Positions 1 through 6,422 of a stretch of 50,118 nt of DNA are shown here, one piece after another. The stretch is taken from the NCBI GenBank assembly GCA_041658705.1, contig JBAZZT010000010.1, positions 1-50,118 on the forward strand, written 5' to 3'. The stretch comes from CAIKNB01 sp041658705 (GTDB lineage Bacteria; Patescibacteriota; Patescibacteriia; 2-12-FULL-60-25). Under the pieces are notes generated by a model. That model had not been told where the DNA came from, did no database searches, and worked only from the letters and a program-made list of their open reading frames with translations. Position numbers and translations under genes: made by a program. How positions within the stretch are numbered: the stretch's first letter is position 1; each line of letters starts with the position of its first letter.

Positions 1-130
1 AGGTTATCCGCGAGCTCACGGACGGGGGTCGGCAAATCCTGACGCTTGATACCGGAAGCATAAGGTAGCCCTTCGACTGGCTCAGGGACTATTTTGCTTT
101 TGGAGGTTTCGAAGGGGTTGGGGGGGGCAT
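1..130 (-). pseudogene. 5' end of a PWG-family paralogue, reading frame shifted at the start
   Basis: The minus strand encodes the family N-terminus (NPFE, VPEPVEG, then KRQDLPTPVRELADN) and runs off the left edge. The likely ATG (130-128) is followed by eight C residues, against six in the intact paralogue at 6423-7472. From this ATG the frame therefore stops at a TAG after 13 codons. No ATG, GTG or TTG lies in the correct frame between the upstream stop and the conserved NPFE codons. The copy is thus a pseudogene, a phase-variable allele, a gene using a late TTG, or an assembly error in a homopolymer. The leader and promoter match those of 6423-7472, so it was a real gene. What lies beyond the edge is unknown. 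Confidence 0.6.
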
Positions 131-141
131 GCTTTGTACGG

Positions 142-170
142 AGTTTATGCTAAAGAAGCTGCGGAATCAA
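142..170 (-). promoter_or_regulatory. Putative promoter of the frame-shifted PWG copy
   Basis: On the minus strand, TTGATT (170-165) is separated by 17 bases from TAAACT (147-142), and the ATG follows 11 bases after the -10 element. The same boxes, spacing and flanks precede the paralogue at 6423-7472. The transcript would be leaderless or nearly so, and no Shine-Dalgarno sequence is visible. Confidence 0.45.
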
Positions 171-219
171 ATGGCATCCCTTGCGTCCTGGCTGAAATCC
201 TGTTAATTTATCGCGCAAC

Positions 220-294
220 GCCAGCTTAGCTCAGTGGTAGAGCAATGCTTTCGTAAAGCAGAGGTCCCGGGTTCGAATCCCGGAGCTGGCTCCA
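220..294 (+). tRNA. tRNA-Thr (anticodon CGT), CCA encoded
   Basis: A cloverleaf can be drawn. The acceptor arm GCCAGCT pairs with AGCTGGC, then comes discriminator T and an encoded CCA. The T arm carries GTTCGAATCC, and the D arm is GCTC-AGTGGTA-GAGC. The seven-base anticodon loop TTCGTAA gives CGT, reading ACG threonine codons. The outermost anticodon-stem pair is an A-G mismatch and the other four pairs are sound. A rho-independent terminator follows directly, so this is probably a single-gene transcript. Confidence 0.93.
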
Positions 295-295
295 T

Positions 296-326
296 AAAAA
301 CAATCGGCCGCAAGCCGGTTGTTTTT
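296..326 (+). terminator. Rho-independent terminator of tRNA-Thr
   Basis: A long stem (AAAAACAA, a T-G wobble, CGGC, loop CGCAA, GCCG, then TTGTTTTT) starts two bases after the tRNA CCA end and finishes in a T tract. Confidence 0.85.
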
Positions 327-351
327 ATGTTGAAAGGATACGTGCCAGATT

Positions 352-435
352 GTCATTGCGAGCGCATAGACTGAATGCGCGTGGCAATCTCTGAATTCCG
401 GAGATTGCTTCGTCGTTGCTACTCCTCGCAATGAC
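352..435. repeat. Palindromic repeat family 1 (84 bp), copy 1
   Basis: The element begins GTCATTGCGAG and ends CTCGCAATGAC, so its ends are inverted repeats. The centre contains GGCAATCTC and GAGATTGC as a second inverted pair. Near-identical copies lie at 11225-11307 (inside a glycosyltransferase gene) and 12974-13057. This copy overlaps the 5' part of the open frame of the next gene. Confidence 0.85.
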
Positions 436-496
436 AGATAAGCAAAATGCAACCGAGGCTGCCGATTTGACGGCTGGCTTCATCCCTCTTAAACTT

Positions 497-919
497 ATGC
501 CAATTATGGAACTCCCCCCGAACACCCCAGCGCAGGCTTCGCCCGAAGCCGCCGAATCCCCCGTCGAATACGACCCGAAGACGGATCCGCTGAAAAACGA
601 GGTCGACGGCATCTTAACCGCTTATCGGCTTAAAAAAGGCGAACGCGTCTTCAACCCAAAGACCAAGATGTTCGAAAAGCCGAAGGAAGATTATCCTAAC
701 GAAGAAATCAGCCACATCCGTTATCCAAACGGCTTACATCATCCGCAATATGGAAAATTCGCGGTCACGGCGACATTTTTAGATGATTCTCGCAAATTCT
801 TCGGCGGAGGCTGGGTCGAATCATTCGAGGACAAATACGACGCGGAGCGCTGCGCTTACATCATCCGCACGATCGACACGGGTCATCAACCGGAAGTCGT
901 CAGCAACAAAGATTGGTAA
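497..919 (+). CDS. Hypothetical protein
   Basis: This is a protein of about 140 residues of unknown function. The N-terminal 35 residues are rich in Pro, Ala and Glu and probably disordered. The rest looks folded, with KGERVFNPKTKMFE, ISHIRYPNG, KFFGGGWVESFED and a closing CAYIIRTIDTG. No signal peptide or membrane segment is visible. The frame stays open back to 416, but that upstream part reads through repeat family 1 (MLLLAMT), so I favour the ATG at 497; ATG 431 or 416 is possible. No Shine-Dalgarno sequence is evident for any of them. A bidirectional terminator follows and separates it from the convergent deformylase gene. Confidence 0.6.
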   Translation: MPIMELPPNTPAQASPEAAESPVEYDPKTDPLKNEVDGILTAYRLKKGERVFNPKTKMFEKPKEDYPNEEISHIRYPNGLHHPQYGKFAVTATFLDDSRKFFGGGWVESFEDKYDAERCAYIIRTIDTGHQPEVVSNKDW

Positions 920-931
920 AGATAACCAGAC

Positions 932-961
932 AAAAAAACCGGCGTTCAGCGTCGGTTTTTT
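932..961. terminator. Bidirectional rho-independent terminator
   Basis: The stem AAAAAAACCGGCG / CGTCGGTTTTTT has a five-base loop (TTCAG) and lies between two convergent genes. It has a T tract on either strand and can serve both. Confidence 0.85.
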
Positions 962-979
962 GATTGCGCATCCGTCCAA

Positions 980-1564
980 CTATCTGACTTTCCTAAGTTG
1001 CTCCTTCAAGGGATCGAATACAGCGAACTCAATCCCTTGAGGCGAAACCTGGTCAAGATTCACGATGCCTCTCAAGTGAGCCTCTTCATGTTGATATAGC
1101 CGAGCCAAAAATCCTTCGATTTTTTCTTTATGTTTCGTACCCTCGATATCCGTCCATTCCATGACGATCCATTCCGGACGCTCGACGTCAGCCGCCATTA
1201 TTCCGGAGCTTAGACACAACTCCTTATAAAAATTAGTGTCTGGAGATTTTTCAAAAATAGTCGGGTTGATGAAGGTCTGTAGCTTATCGTCCACGAAGGT
1301 CACGAAGACGGCTTTTCCAATCCCGATTTGCGGCGCAGCCAGTCCCCGACCGATACCGGCGATTTCTCGATAACGCAACAGCACTTTACCTAATTGTTCA
1401 CCGATCATTCGGCCTTCCGCGGCTTCGACGGTTTGCGTTTGCCGTCTCAACACCGAATCGCCGACGTATCTGACTTCGGGGATTTCATTCAACGCGCGGC
1501 TGAAAGTCGCGACTCTTTCTTTGATGACTTCAATCATATGTGTGTTTCGCGGTAAGAATCCCAT
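980..1564 (-). CDS. def: Peptide deformylase, divergent
   Basis: It removes the formyl group from the N-terminal methionine of new proteins, using a metal held by one Cys and two His. All three family motifs are recognisable: GRGLAAPQIGIG (motif 1), ELCLSSG in place of the usual EGCLS (motif 2, with the Cys ligand), and QHEEAHLRG (motif 3, HExxH). The Gly to Leu change just before the Cys is unusual. A stretch of about 30 residues precedes the region matching the usual deformylase start. The frame is open to 1657, but that start lies inside the upstream gene's terminator. ATG 1564 or ATG 1537 is more likely, and neither has a clear Shine-Dalgarno sequence. Confidence 0.85.
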   Translation of the reverse strand: MGFLPRNTHMIEVIKERVATFSRALNEIPEVRYVGDSVLRRQTQTVEAAEGRMIGEQLGKVLLRYREIAGIGRGLAAPQIGIGKAVFVTFVDDKLQTFINPTIFEKSPDTNFYKELCLSSGIMAADVERPEWIVMEWTDIEGTKHKEKIEGFLARLYQHEEAHLRGIVNLDQVSPQGIEFAVFDPLKEQLRKVR

Positions 1565-1633
1565 TTCCGGAGCAAACACGCAAACCAAAACTCCCGTGCA
1601 GGTATTTGTCGCCCACTTGAGAAGATCGAATAC

Positions 1634-1664
1634 AAAAAAAGCGGGACTGGAAGTCATGTCCCGC
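1634..1664 (-). terminator. Rho-independent terminator of the lipoprotein gene
   Basis: On the minus strand, GCGGGAC pairs with GTCCCGC around a ten-base loop and is followed by seven T residues. It lies about 35 bases after the stop of the 1699-2643 gene. Confidence 0.85.
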
Positions 1665-1698
1665 AGTGTTTAAGTGCGACCGTACAGTCTGGGCGGTG

Positions 1699-2643
1699 TC
1701 AGTACACCCTAAGTTCAGACAGCATGCTGTCATTGAAAACAGCGATTCCGTTCGCGTAGACCAACATGGCGTATCCGCTCCCATCGATGAGCAACGAATT
1801 GGCCGTGTAATCTGGGTACATCTGGATGAAAGCTTGATAGCTCGCTCCGATGCCTAGGTTGGTGTCCGTGTTTCCTGTCCACCCCTGCGAGAGCCGGATG
1901 GAAGAGAAAGAGTTGTAGGCCCAAATAAGCACAAGGCCATCGTTGCAGGCGCCGATCTCCAGGGTATCGCCGGTTCCGCCTTCGTGACCGCCAACGATGC
2001 CCCACCCGGTGCACGTGTTGAGCATCTTCCAGGCGTACGAATCGTCCCAATTTTCGCTCGTACTTATCTTGCCAAGGGAGCTGTGTTTATACTGGGTGGT
2101 ATCCCAGGTCAGCAGCTCATCACAGGTCGGGCAGAAGACAACAAGGCCGCCGTCGCTGGATACATCACTTGCCACATCGCTAGACACATCTACCCCCGCA
2201 TCGCTGCCGGCCTGACCCGCGTCTCCAGCATCGTAAGGCGCGTCTTCTCCCGCATCGCTGCCTGCCTGGCCTGCGCTGCCGCCAGTGGACGAACCAGCGC
2301 TGCCGGCCTGACCCGCGTCTCCAGCATCGTAAGGCGCATCATCTCCCGCATCGCTGCCGGCTTGACCTGCGCTGCCGCCGGTGGACGTTCCAGCTGAACC
2401 TCCGATACCGGACGAACCAGCGCTGCCGCCGAGACCAGCGTCAACCGCTCCGCCAGATCCGCCAATGGCAGACGCATCAACGTTTCCTCCAATCGACGAA
2501 CCAGCGCTGCCGGCCTGACCCGCGTTGCCGCCCTTGGCCGGGATGTTCTGATCGTCCGTCTTGGTGCCACCGCACCCCATGAAGCATGCCAGCACCAAGT
2601 AAGTCACGAATCCGACGAGCTTGCGGAGAAGTTTGTTGCTCAT
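1699..2643 (-). CDS. Secreted lipoprotein with Gly/Ala/Ser/Asp-rich repeats
   Basis: The protein has about 314 residues from ATG 2643, which is preceded by a purine-rich AGGAAAGAGAG. The N-terminus has KLLRKLVG, a hydrophobic run and a lipobox-like FMGC, so it is probably lipid-anchored outside the cell. Residues of about 30-160 are low-complexity, built from GGSAG, QAGSDAG, DDAPYDAGDAG and VSSDV units; one block of about 30 residues occurs twice almost unchanged. The C-terminal 145 residues look globular (CPTC, four Cys in all, many Trp and Tyr) and resemble nothing I recognise. Linkers of this GGxAG/DAG type are familiar from Myxococcota surface lipoproteins, so lateral transfer is possible. 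It has its own terminator. Confidence 0.7.
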   Translation of the reverse strand: MSNKLLRKLVGFVTYLVLACFMGCGGTKTDDQNIPAKGGNAGQAGSAGSSIGGNVDASAIGGSGGAVDAGLGGSAGSSGIGGSAGTSTGGSAGQAGSDAGDDAPYDAGDAGQAGSAGSSTGGSAGQAGSDAGEDAPYDAGDAGQAGSDAGVDVSSDVASDVSSDGGLVVFCPTCDELLTWDTTQYKHSSLGKISTSENWDDSYAWKMLNTCTGWGIVGGHEGGTGDTLEIGACNDGLVLIWAYNSFSSIRLSQGWTGNTDTNLGIGASYQAFIQMYPDYTANSLLIDGSGYAMLVYANGIAVFNDSMLSELRVY

Positions 2644-2812
2644 GGCTCTCTCTTTCCTAAGTTGCGATTTGTCGAGGTCCACTCCTGCAGCGCCAAGTTT
2701 AGCTATGGCGAACGCAGCAAGTTTCCCCTATTTGAGCAGAAAAATCCAAGGAAGGCAAGGCTAGCAGCTCCTACCTCGAAATTCGTTGATTTAAGCGTAA
2801 TCAAGCGGAATA

Positions 2813-2844
2813 CAAAAGACCTCCCCATGCAGGGAGGACTTTTG
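2813..2844. terminator. Strong hairpin, probable terminator
   Basis: CAAAAG-A-CCTCCC pairs with GGGAGG-A-CTTTTG around a short loop, with A and T tracts at the stem base. It lies between the lipoprotein gene and tRNA-Gly and may stop minus-strand read-through from the tRNA. The stretch 2644-2812 shows no gene; it should hold the lipoprotein promoter, which I could not place with confidence. Confidence 0.55.
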
Positions 2845-2872
2845 TCTGGCCGTGCCACGTGAGCCGCGTAAA

Positions 2873-2905
2873 GTAAAAACCGCACCTATGAAGCGCGGCT
2901 TTTAC
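2873..2905 (-). terminator. Rho-independent terminator of tRNA-Gly
   Basis: On the minus strand, GTAAAAGCCGC pairs with GCGGTTTTTAC and ends in a T tract. It starts two bases after the tRNA 3' end. Confidence 0.8.
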
Positions 2906-2906
2906 G

Positions 2907-2981
2907 TGGAGCGGGTAACGGGAATCGAACCCGTCTCTGGTGCTTGGGAAGCACCCATAATAACCACTATACGATACCCGC
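2907..2981 (-). tRNA. tRNA-Gly (anticodon CCC), CCA encoded
   Basis: On the minus strand, GCGGGTA pairs with TACCCGC, followed by T and an encoded CCA. The anticodon arm is GGTGC-TTCCCAA-GCACC, giving anticodon CCC for GGG codons. The T arm contains GGTTCGATTCC. Confidence 0.93.
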
Positions 2982-3019
2982 GGAAATAGGCGGTAGGCTG
3001 TAGCCGAAAAAAATTAATT

Positions 3020-3151
3020 GTCATCCTGAGCCCCGCATCCAGTGCGGGATAAACTCCGCGCTAGCGAAGTCGAAGGACCTTTATCAGCCTTGATTTATAG
3101 ATGATGCTCGATTAATCGCCTATAAAGGTCCTTCGACAAGCTCAAGATGAC
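3020..3151. repeat. Palindromic repeat family 2, long copy
   Basis: The outer ends are GTCATCCTGAGC and CTCAAGATGAC. Inner arms GTCGAAGGACCTTTAT and ATAAAGGTCCTTCGAC form a long stem. It is intergenic. Other copies are at 10669-10776, 14564-14659, 15507-15602, 29139-29233 and a half copy at 47454-47499. Confidence 0.85.
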
Positions 3152-3194
3152 AATAATTTTTGGACACGCTCCATTTCTGCCTACTACCTTGTGC

Positions 3195-3812
3195 TTAAAA
3201 TTGGAAATATTTCCTAACGTCCGGCTTGGCCAGGCGCGTGGTCAGGTATTCATCCAGCTGGGTGAAAGTGTCGGTGGTTCCGCTGGCGAAAGTCGCGGCG
3301 AGTTTTTCTTCCAAGACCTGCGGCTTGAAGACAATCTGCTGATATTCCTCCGGCGTCCAGTTGAAAGTGTCTTTAAGATATTTTGCCACTTCATCTTGGG
3401 TCGAACTGGTCTGGGTCAGCGCTTTTTCAAAACTGTCTTTGACGTCTTTGTCGGTGATCGCCACCGCCCGTTGCGCGGCCAACTCACGCTCCGCGGCTTC
3501 ACGCAACAAACGCTGATACGCGTTGTTCTCGAAATCTGAATTGAGCGTCGTCGGGCCGCCTTGCGCCGCTACAGCCGGCGATTTCAGATAGGTCTTGATG
3601 GCGTCGCGCGCCTGCAAGAATTGCCCGAAGGTCACGCTCTGCGCTCCCACTTTAGCCACCGGCAAAAACCAACCCAGCCGCCGCACGACCTGCGAGTCGC
3701 TGCGCTTGGCATAGACTTCGTAAACCACCCACGAACCAAGCAAACCCACCAGGATGATGACTGCGAGTACGGCCAAGACGCCGCGTCCACCTTTCTTTTT
3801 ATCGTTGCTCAT
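3195..3812 (-). CDS. Membrane-anchored SurA-N-like (foldase-type) protein
   Basis: The protein has about 205 residues and begins MSNDKKKGGRG. One transmembrane segment follows (VLAVLAVIILVGLLGSWVV), then an extracytoplasmic domain. That domain has the look of a SurA/PrsA N-terminal chaperone region: NAYQRLLREAAERELAAQRA, then ITDKDVKDSFEKAL and a WTPEEYQQIVFKPQVLEEKL helix. No parvulin catalytic domain follows, so a holdase role is more likely than isomerase activity; this is inferred. The frame is open to 3887, but that extension overlaps the upstream gene and encodes a remnant of repeat family 2, so I take ATG 3812. It lies just downstream of the DivIC gene. Confidence 0.7.
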   Translation of the reverse strand: MSNDKKKGGRGVLAVLAVIILVGLLGSWVVYEVYAKRSDSQVVRRLGWFLPVAKVGAQSVTFGQFLQARDAIKTYLKSPAVAAQGGPTTLNSDFENNAYQRLLREAAERELAAQRAVAITDKDVKDSFEKALTQTSSTQDEVAKYLKDTFNWTPEEYQQIVFKPQVLEEKLAATFASGTTDTFTQLDEYLTTRLAKPDVRKYFQF

Positions 3813-3859
3813 AATTTTTTTGGTATCCCTTCGACAAGCTCTGGGGATATTTAATTTTA

Positions 3860-4273
3860 TCAAGGCTGGAAAAAATATTCCAACCAAAGTCGCGGATTAG
3901 ATTTATGTTCAGGCTGGGGCAATATCAGGCTGTCTTCCGTATCCGTCGCGCCGCTTTTGGCCTGGTATCCGGCCAATACGTAAACACGTTCGCCGTCTTT
4001 TTTCCAGCCCAATCTTGAGCGCGCGTCAAGTTCTACCCGTTCGGGCGACGACAAGGTCTGCGTCAGTTCGGCGAGTTTGTTCTTCTTTCCTTCCAGCGAC
4101 TCGGCCTGGCTCTGTAGCGCGCTGATTTCTTTATCCACCGTCCAGCCGCGATACGTCTCTCGGATAGTCGAGATTCCGATCAGCAAAAAAAGCGCCAAAT
4201 TGGCGATGAGGAACACCGGCAAGCGCAGGAATTTACGCCAGCCGTTAGGCTGTTTTTCCCCGTGGTTCGACAT
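3860..4273 (-). CDS. Septum formation initiator, FtsB/DivIC family
   Basis: The protein has 137 residues. It has a short basic cytoplasmic tail, one membrane segment (VFLIANLALFLLIGIS), a coiled coil (residues about 45-75, EISALQSQAESLEGKKNKL) and a small C-terminal region containing RSRLGWKKDGERVYVL. That last segment matches the conserved ARERLG-xxxGE-x-V motif of FtsB/DivIC, which helps assemble the division-site synthase with FtsL and FtsQ. The usual family length is 100-130 residues. The start is the only Met before the membrane segment. The SurA-N gene lies downstream. Confidence 0.8.
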   Translation of the reverse strand: MSNHGEKQPNGWRKFLRLPVFLIANLALFLLIGISTIRETYRGWTVDKEISALQSQAESLEGKKNKLAELTQTLSSPERVELDARSRLGWKKDGERVYVLAGYQAKSGATDTEDSLILPQPEHKSNPRLWLEYFFQP

Positions 4274-4281
4274 GATGGAAG

Positions 4282-4384
4282 TTAGAATTTAGAAGTTAGG
4301 GAGTGGTGATTCATGAATTTAGAATTTGGAATTTAGAATTCGGAAGTCAGGATTCCATATTCTATATTCCAAATTCCATATTCA
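4282..4384. repeat. AT-rich GAATTTAGAAT/GGAATATGG simple repeat
   Basis: Short variants of GAATTTAGAATTTGG are followed by their inverted form (CCATATTCTATATTCC), making an imperfect palindrome. A similar block is at 33672-33738. It fills the gap between the PH-domain and DivIC genes. Confidence 0.75.
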
Positions 4385-5074
4385 CTCTTCCAGTTTTCCG
4401 TCTTGTGCAAAAAAGGCTTCGGCGACGGCGCTGCGTTCGCGGGCTTTGAGTACGTTTTCGATGCGCACGAGTTCGTCGGGCGAATACTTTTCCAGCAGTC
4501 CGCAGATGCGCTTGAGGCGCGCGGCGTGGTCATCGGTCGCGGGATAAAGCGGCACAGTCGGTTGCGCGACATGCTTGACCTGCTGGATGTCGCGGCGCAA
4601 GTCATTCAGGAACTCGGCGGTGCGCTCGGGACGCGGGATCATCCGGGCTTCGATTTTGGTACCCGCCGCTCCCGTCTGCGCAGCCAAGCTGCCCATGCGA
4701 AAAAAAGTCTCCAATAATCCTTTGCGGCTCCAGGCCACATCGACGATCGAGGGCAAAGCTACTTCGCTCACCAGCCGCGTGAAGAGGCCGCGCTGGTCGA
4801 CGTCGACCAAACGGAAATTGGTCACGATGAGCAGATCCGCGTCCCACAACAACACCGAGCGCCCGGCCACGACGACGCCGCAAAATACAGCCACCGCGAA
4901 CAAGATGACCCCGAGGATGCCCCAAGCGAACAAAGGAAAAAGCATGAAGAACGGCACGACGATCAAGATCAAAGCCAAAAACAGGCTTGGAAAAAGCGTG
5001 ACCAGATGCCGACGCACGATTAGTTTGACCTGCTCGTCGTCCTTCAGTTGCAGCACGTCTTCAATGTGGAACAT
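4382..5074 (-). CDS. PH-domain membrane protein (bacterial PH-like)
   Basis: The protein has 230 residues. A short N-terminal segment (MFHIEDVLQLKDDEQV) precedes two close membrane segments at about residues 28-50 and 54-72. A PH-like core follows (LLIVTNFRLVDVDQRGLFTR, then VALPSIVDVAWSRKGLLETF), the pattern seen in the bacterial PH family related to YdbS. The C-terminal 60 residues are helical and charged (RLKRICGLLEKYSPDELVRIENVL). Such proteins are frequent in Patescibacteria; their role is not settled. ATG 5074 is the natural start. Confidence 0.75.
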   Translation of the reverse strand: MFHIEDVLQLKDDEQVKLIVRRHLVTLFPSLFLALILIVVPFFMLFPLFAWGILGVILFAVAVFCGVVVAGRSVLLWDADLLIVTNFRLVDVDQRGLFTRLVSEVALPSIVDVAWSRKGLLETFFRMGSLAAQTGAAGTKIEARMIPRPERTAEFLNDLRRDIQQVKHVAQPTVPLYPATDDHAARLKRICGLLEKYSPDELVRIENVLKARERSAVAEAFFAQDGKLEE

Positions 5075-5116
5075 GCGGGGAATATTAACGGAAATTACTG
5101 GAAATTACAAGCAACC

Positions 5117-5143
5117 CTGACTAAATAATCAATTTGCTATACT
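5117..5143 (+). promoter_or_regulatory. Possible plus-strand promoter before a structured RNA
   Basis: CTGACT (5117-5122) and TATACT (5138-5143) are 15 bases apart, which is short. No protein gene lies downstream on this strand, so if real it would drive the RNA candidate at 5150-5262. Confidence 0.3.
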
Positions 5144-5149
5144 ACCCCT

Positions 5150-5262
5150 GGTTTGGTTGCATCGAGACGGCTACGGCTGTCCGAGACCTGACCGGCAAAT
5201 GCATATCGAAAACGCGAGTGGCCAGCATTCGGTTCGGCGCAGCAAACTATTTCGAAATTTGT
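5150..5262 (+). ncRNA. Candidate structured RNA of unknown class
   Basis: The 226-base gap between the PH-domain and Bro-N genes has no credible gene but contains good RNA stems. GACGGC-TACG-GCTGTC (5166-5181) is a perfect six-pair hairpin with a UACG tetraloop, a very stable loop type in RNA. Next, ACCG and AATGC (5191-5202) can pair with GCATT and CGGT (5225-5234), enclosing about 20 bases. I match it to no known family (not SRP, tmRNA, 6S or RNase P), and no clear terminator follows. It could also be DNA-level palindromes. Confidence 0.3.
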
Positions 5263-5300
5263 CTCTTATGTTTTTCACCTACGATGCATCCGACTTAGGG

Positions 5301-6158
5301 TCATTTCAAACGCTTATGTTTCTTTTGTTCGCCTTCGGGGAGGAAGTTCTCGGCACTTACGACGCTTTGCCCCGTCTGCTTTTCGAGCTGAATGCGTGCG
5401 CCGCGTGCGATTGAACCGCCCTTCTTTGCCGCGACTTCATTCCGTCCATATCCTTCGGCATTTTCAGCCTTGGCGATATGTGTCGTCGAAAGTTCCGCAA
5501 GCGCGGTAAAGATGAGCTCGGCTTCGGTCATGTTGTCGCGTAGATTCTCGCCCTTCAATCCTTTGATTCGTTTATGCTGACCGACTGTGATGTCCGACCA
5601 TTCAGCATGTATCACGTTAGTCAGTTTGGCATATTCGATGCCTTCCTTGACCCCGTGGCCACTCCAGTAGTCAGTGAGTTTGTTCCGTGTTTCCTGCCCG
5701 CGCATCCGTTGTTCAATCCACTTTTCCTGTCTCCCCAACATCTGCCAGTTCTTCCTCGCGCGAATCACGGCCAGCTCGGGGTCAACGGTCTCTCGCAAAC
5801 GTTCATAACCGACTTTGGCCAGCCACTGCTTGAATGGTTCGGCTTTGCGGGAAGGGATGGACTGGATAATCCGCAGAACACCTTGTACATCGGCGCAATT
5901 TACCTTTTGCCGTCCGCCCTTGGTTTCGATCAAAAGGGGGGTGACAATCTGTCCCCACCCTTCGCTCAAAAAGGCGTCTCTTAAGCGCATTTTTTTGATG
6001 TAATCCGTTGGATTCACGCTATCCGTCAGCACCTGAATAACATCAGGAACCGCGAAGTACCACTTTTCGTCTTTTTCACTCCACACCCGTCGCACGGGAT
6101 AGTCTTCAAAGATGACGATGGATTTTAAGCTGGGAGAGTCTTTTTTCTGGCGTGGCAT
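5301..6158 (-). CDS. Bro-N domain protein, DinD/antirepressor-like
   Basis: The protein has 285 residues. The N-terminal half has a Bro-N pattern (IVIFEDYPVRRVWSEKDEKW, FAVPDVIQVLTDSVNPTDYI, then CADVQGVLRIIQSIPSRKA and FKQWLAKVGYERL), as in phage antirepressors. The C-terminal half (IEYAKLTNVIHAEWSDITVG, HKRIKGLKGENLRDNMTEAE, THIAKAENAEGYG) resembles the DNA-damage-inducible DinD family. No phage genes lie nearby, so it is probably a domesticated or stand-alone gene. ATG 6158 begins MPRQKK. It may bind DNA or regulate another protein; that is not shown here. Confidence 0.7.
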   Translation of the reverse strand: MPRQKKDSPSLKSIVIFEDYPVRRVWSEKDEKWYFAVPDVIQVLTDSVNPTDYIKKMRLRDAFLSEGWGQIVTPLLIETKGGRQKVNCADVQGVLRIIQSIPSRKAEPFKQWLAKVGYERLRETVDPELAVIRARKNWQMLGRQEKWIEQRMRGQETRNKLTDYWSGHGVKEGIEYAKLTNVIHAEWSDITVGQHKRIKGLKGENLRDNMTEAELIFTALAELSTTHIAKAENAEGYGRNEVAAKKGGSIARGARIQLEKQTGQSVVSAENFLPEGEQKKHKRLK

Positions 6159-6359
6159 ATTGTTCTCATGTTAAAGGTTGGCACTTCTTTCAGCAATCGC
6201 CTCCGGTGTGGATTTCCTGGGCTGGGTAAACTTCCCATGCCACCGCATGCCAAGGACCGCAACGAAAAACCGTATGCTGAAAAACCTGCAACAAAACAAT
6301 TCCCCGCAAACCTTAACTTCATATCTGGGGCTATTAAGCCACGGTGATACGTTCGAGTT

Positions 6360-6398
6360 GGCTCAAAGTGCCAAAGGGTCAAAGTGTCAAAGGGTCTA
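6360..6398. repeat. CAAAGGGTCAAAGTGTC-type simple repeat
   Basis: Short near-direct units (CAAAGTGCCAAAGGGTCAAAG and variants) occur in the 264-base gap between genes. A related tract lies at 49988-50027. Nothing else recognisable is in 6159-6422. Confidence 0.6.
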
Positions 6399-6422
6399 AA
6401 AAGAGACAAAAGAAAATAAGGG

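Noticed and set aside
1984..2397. Plus-strand open frame within the lipoprotein gene
   Set aside because: It is an antisense frame of the Gly/Ala repeat region; the minus strand has signal, lipobox, ribosome-binding site and terminator.
4282..4384. Origin of replication (AT-rich repeats)
   Set aside because: The units are simple GGAATATGG variants, with no DnaA boxes and no dnaA or dnaN nearby; the same type recurs at 33672-33738.
5301..6158. Part of a prophage
   Set aside because: The Bro-N/DinD-like gene stands alone. No integrase, capsid, terminase or attachment-site repeats are visible nearby.
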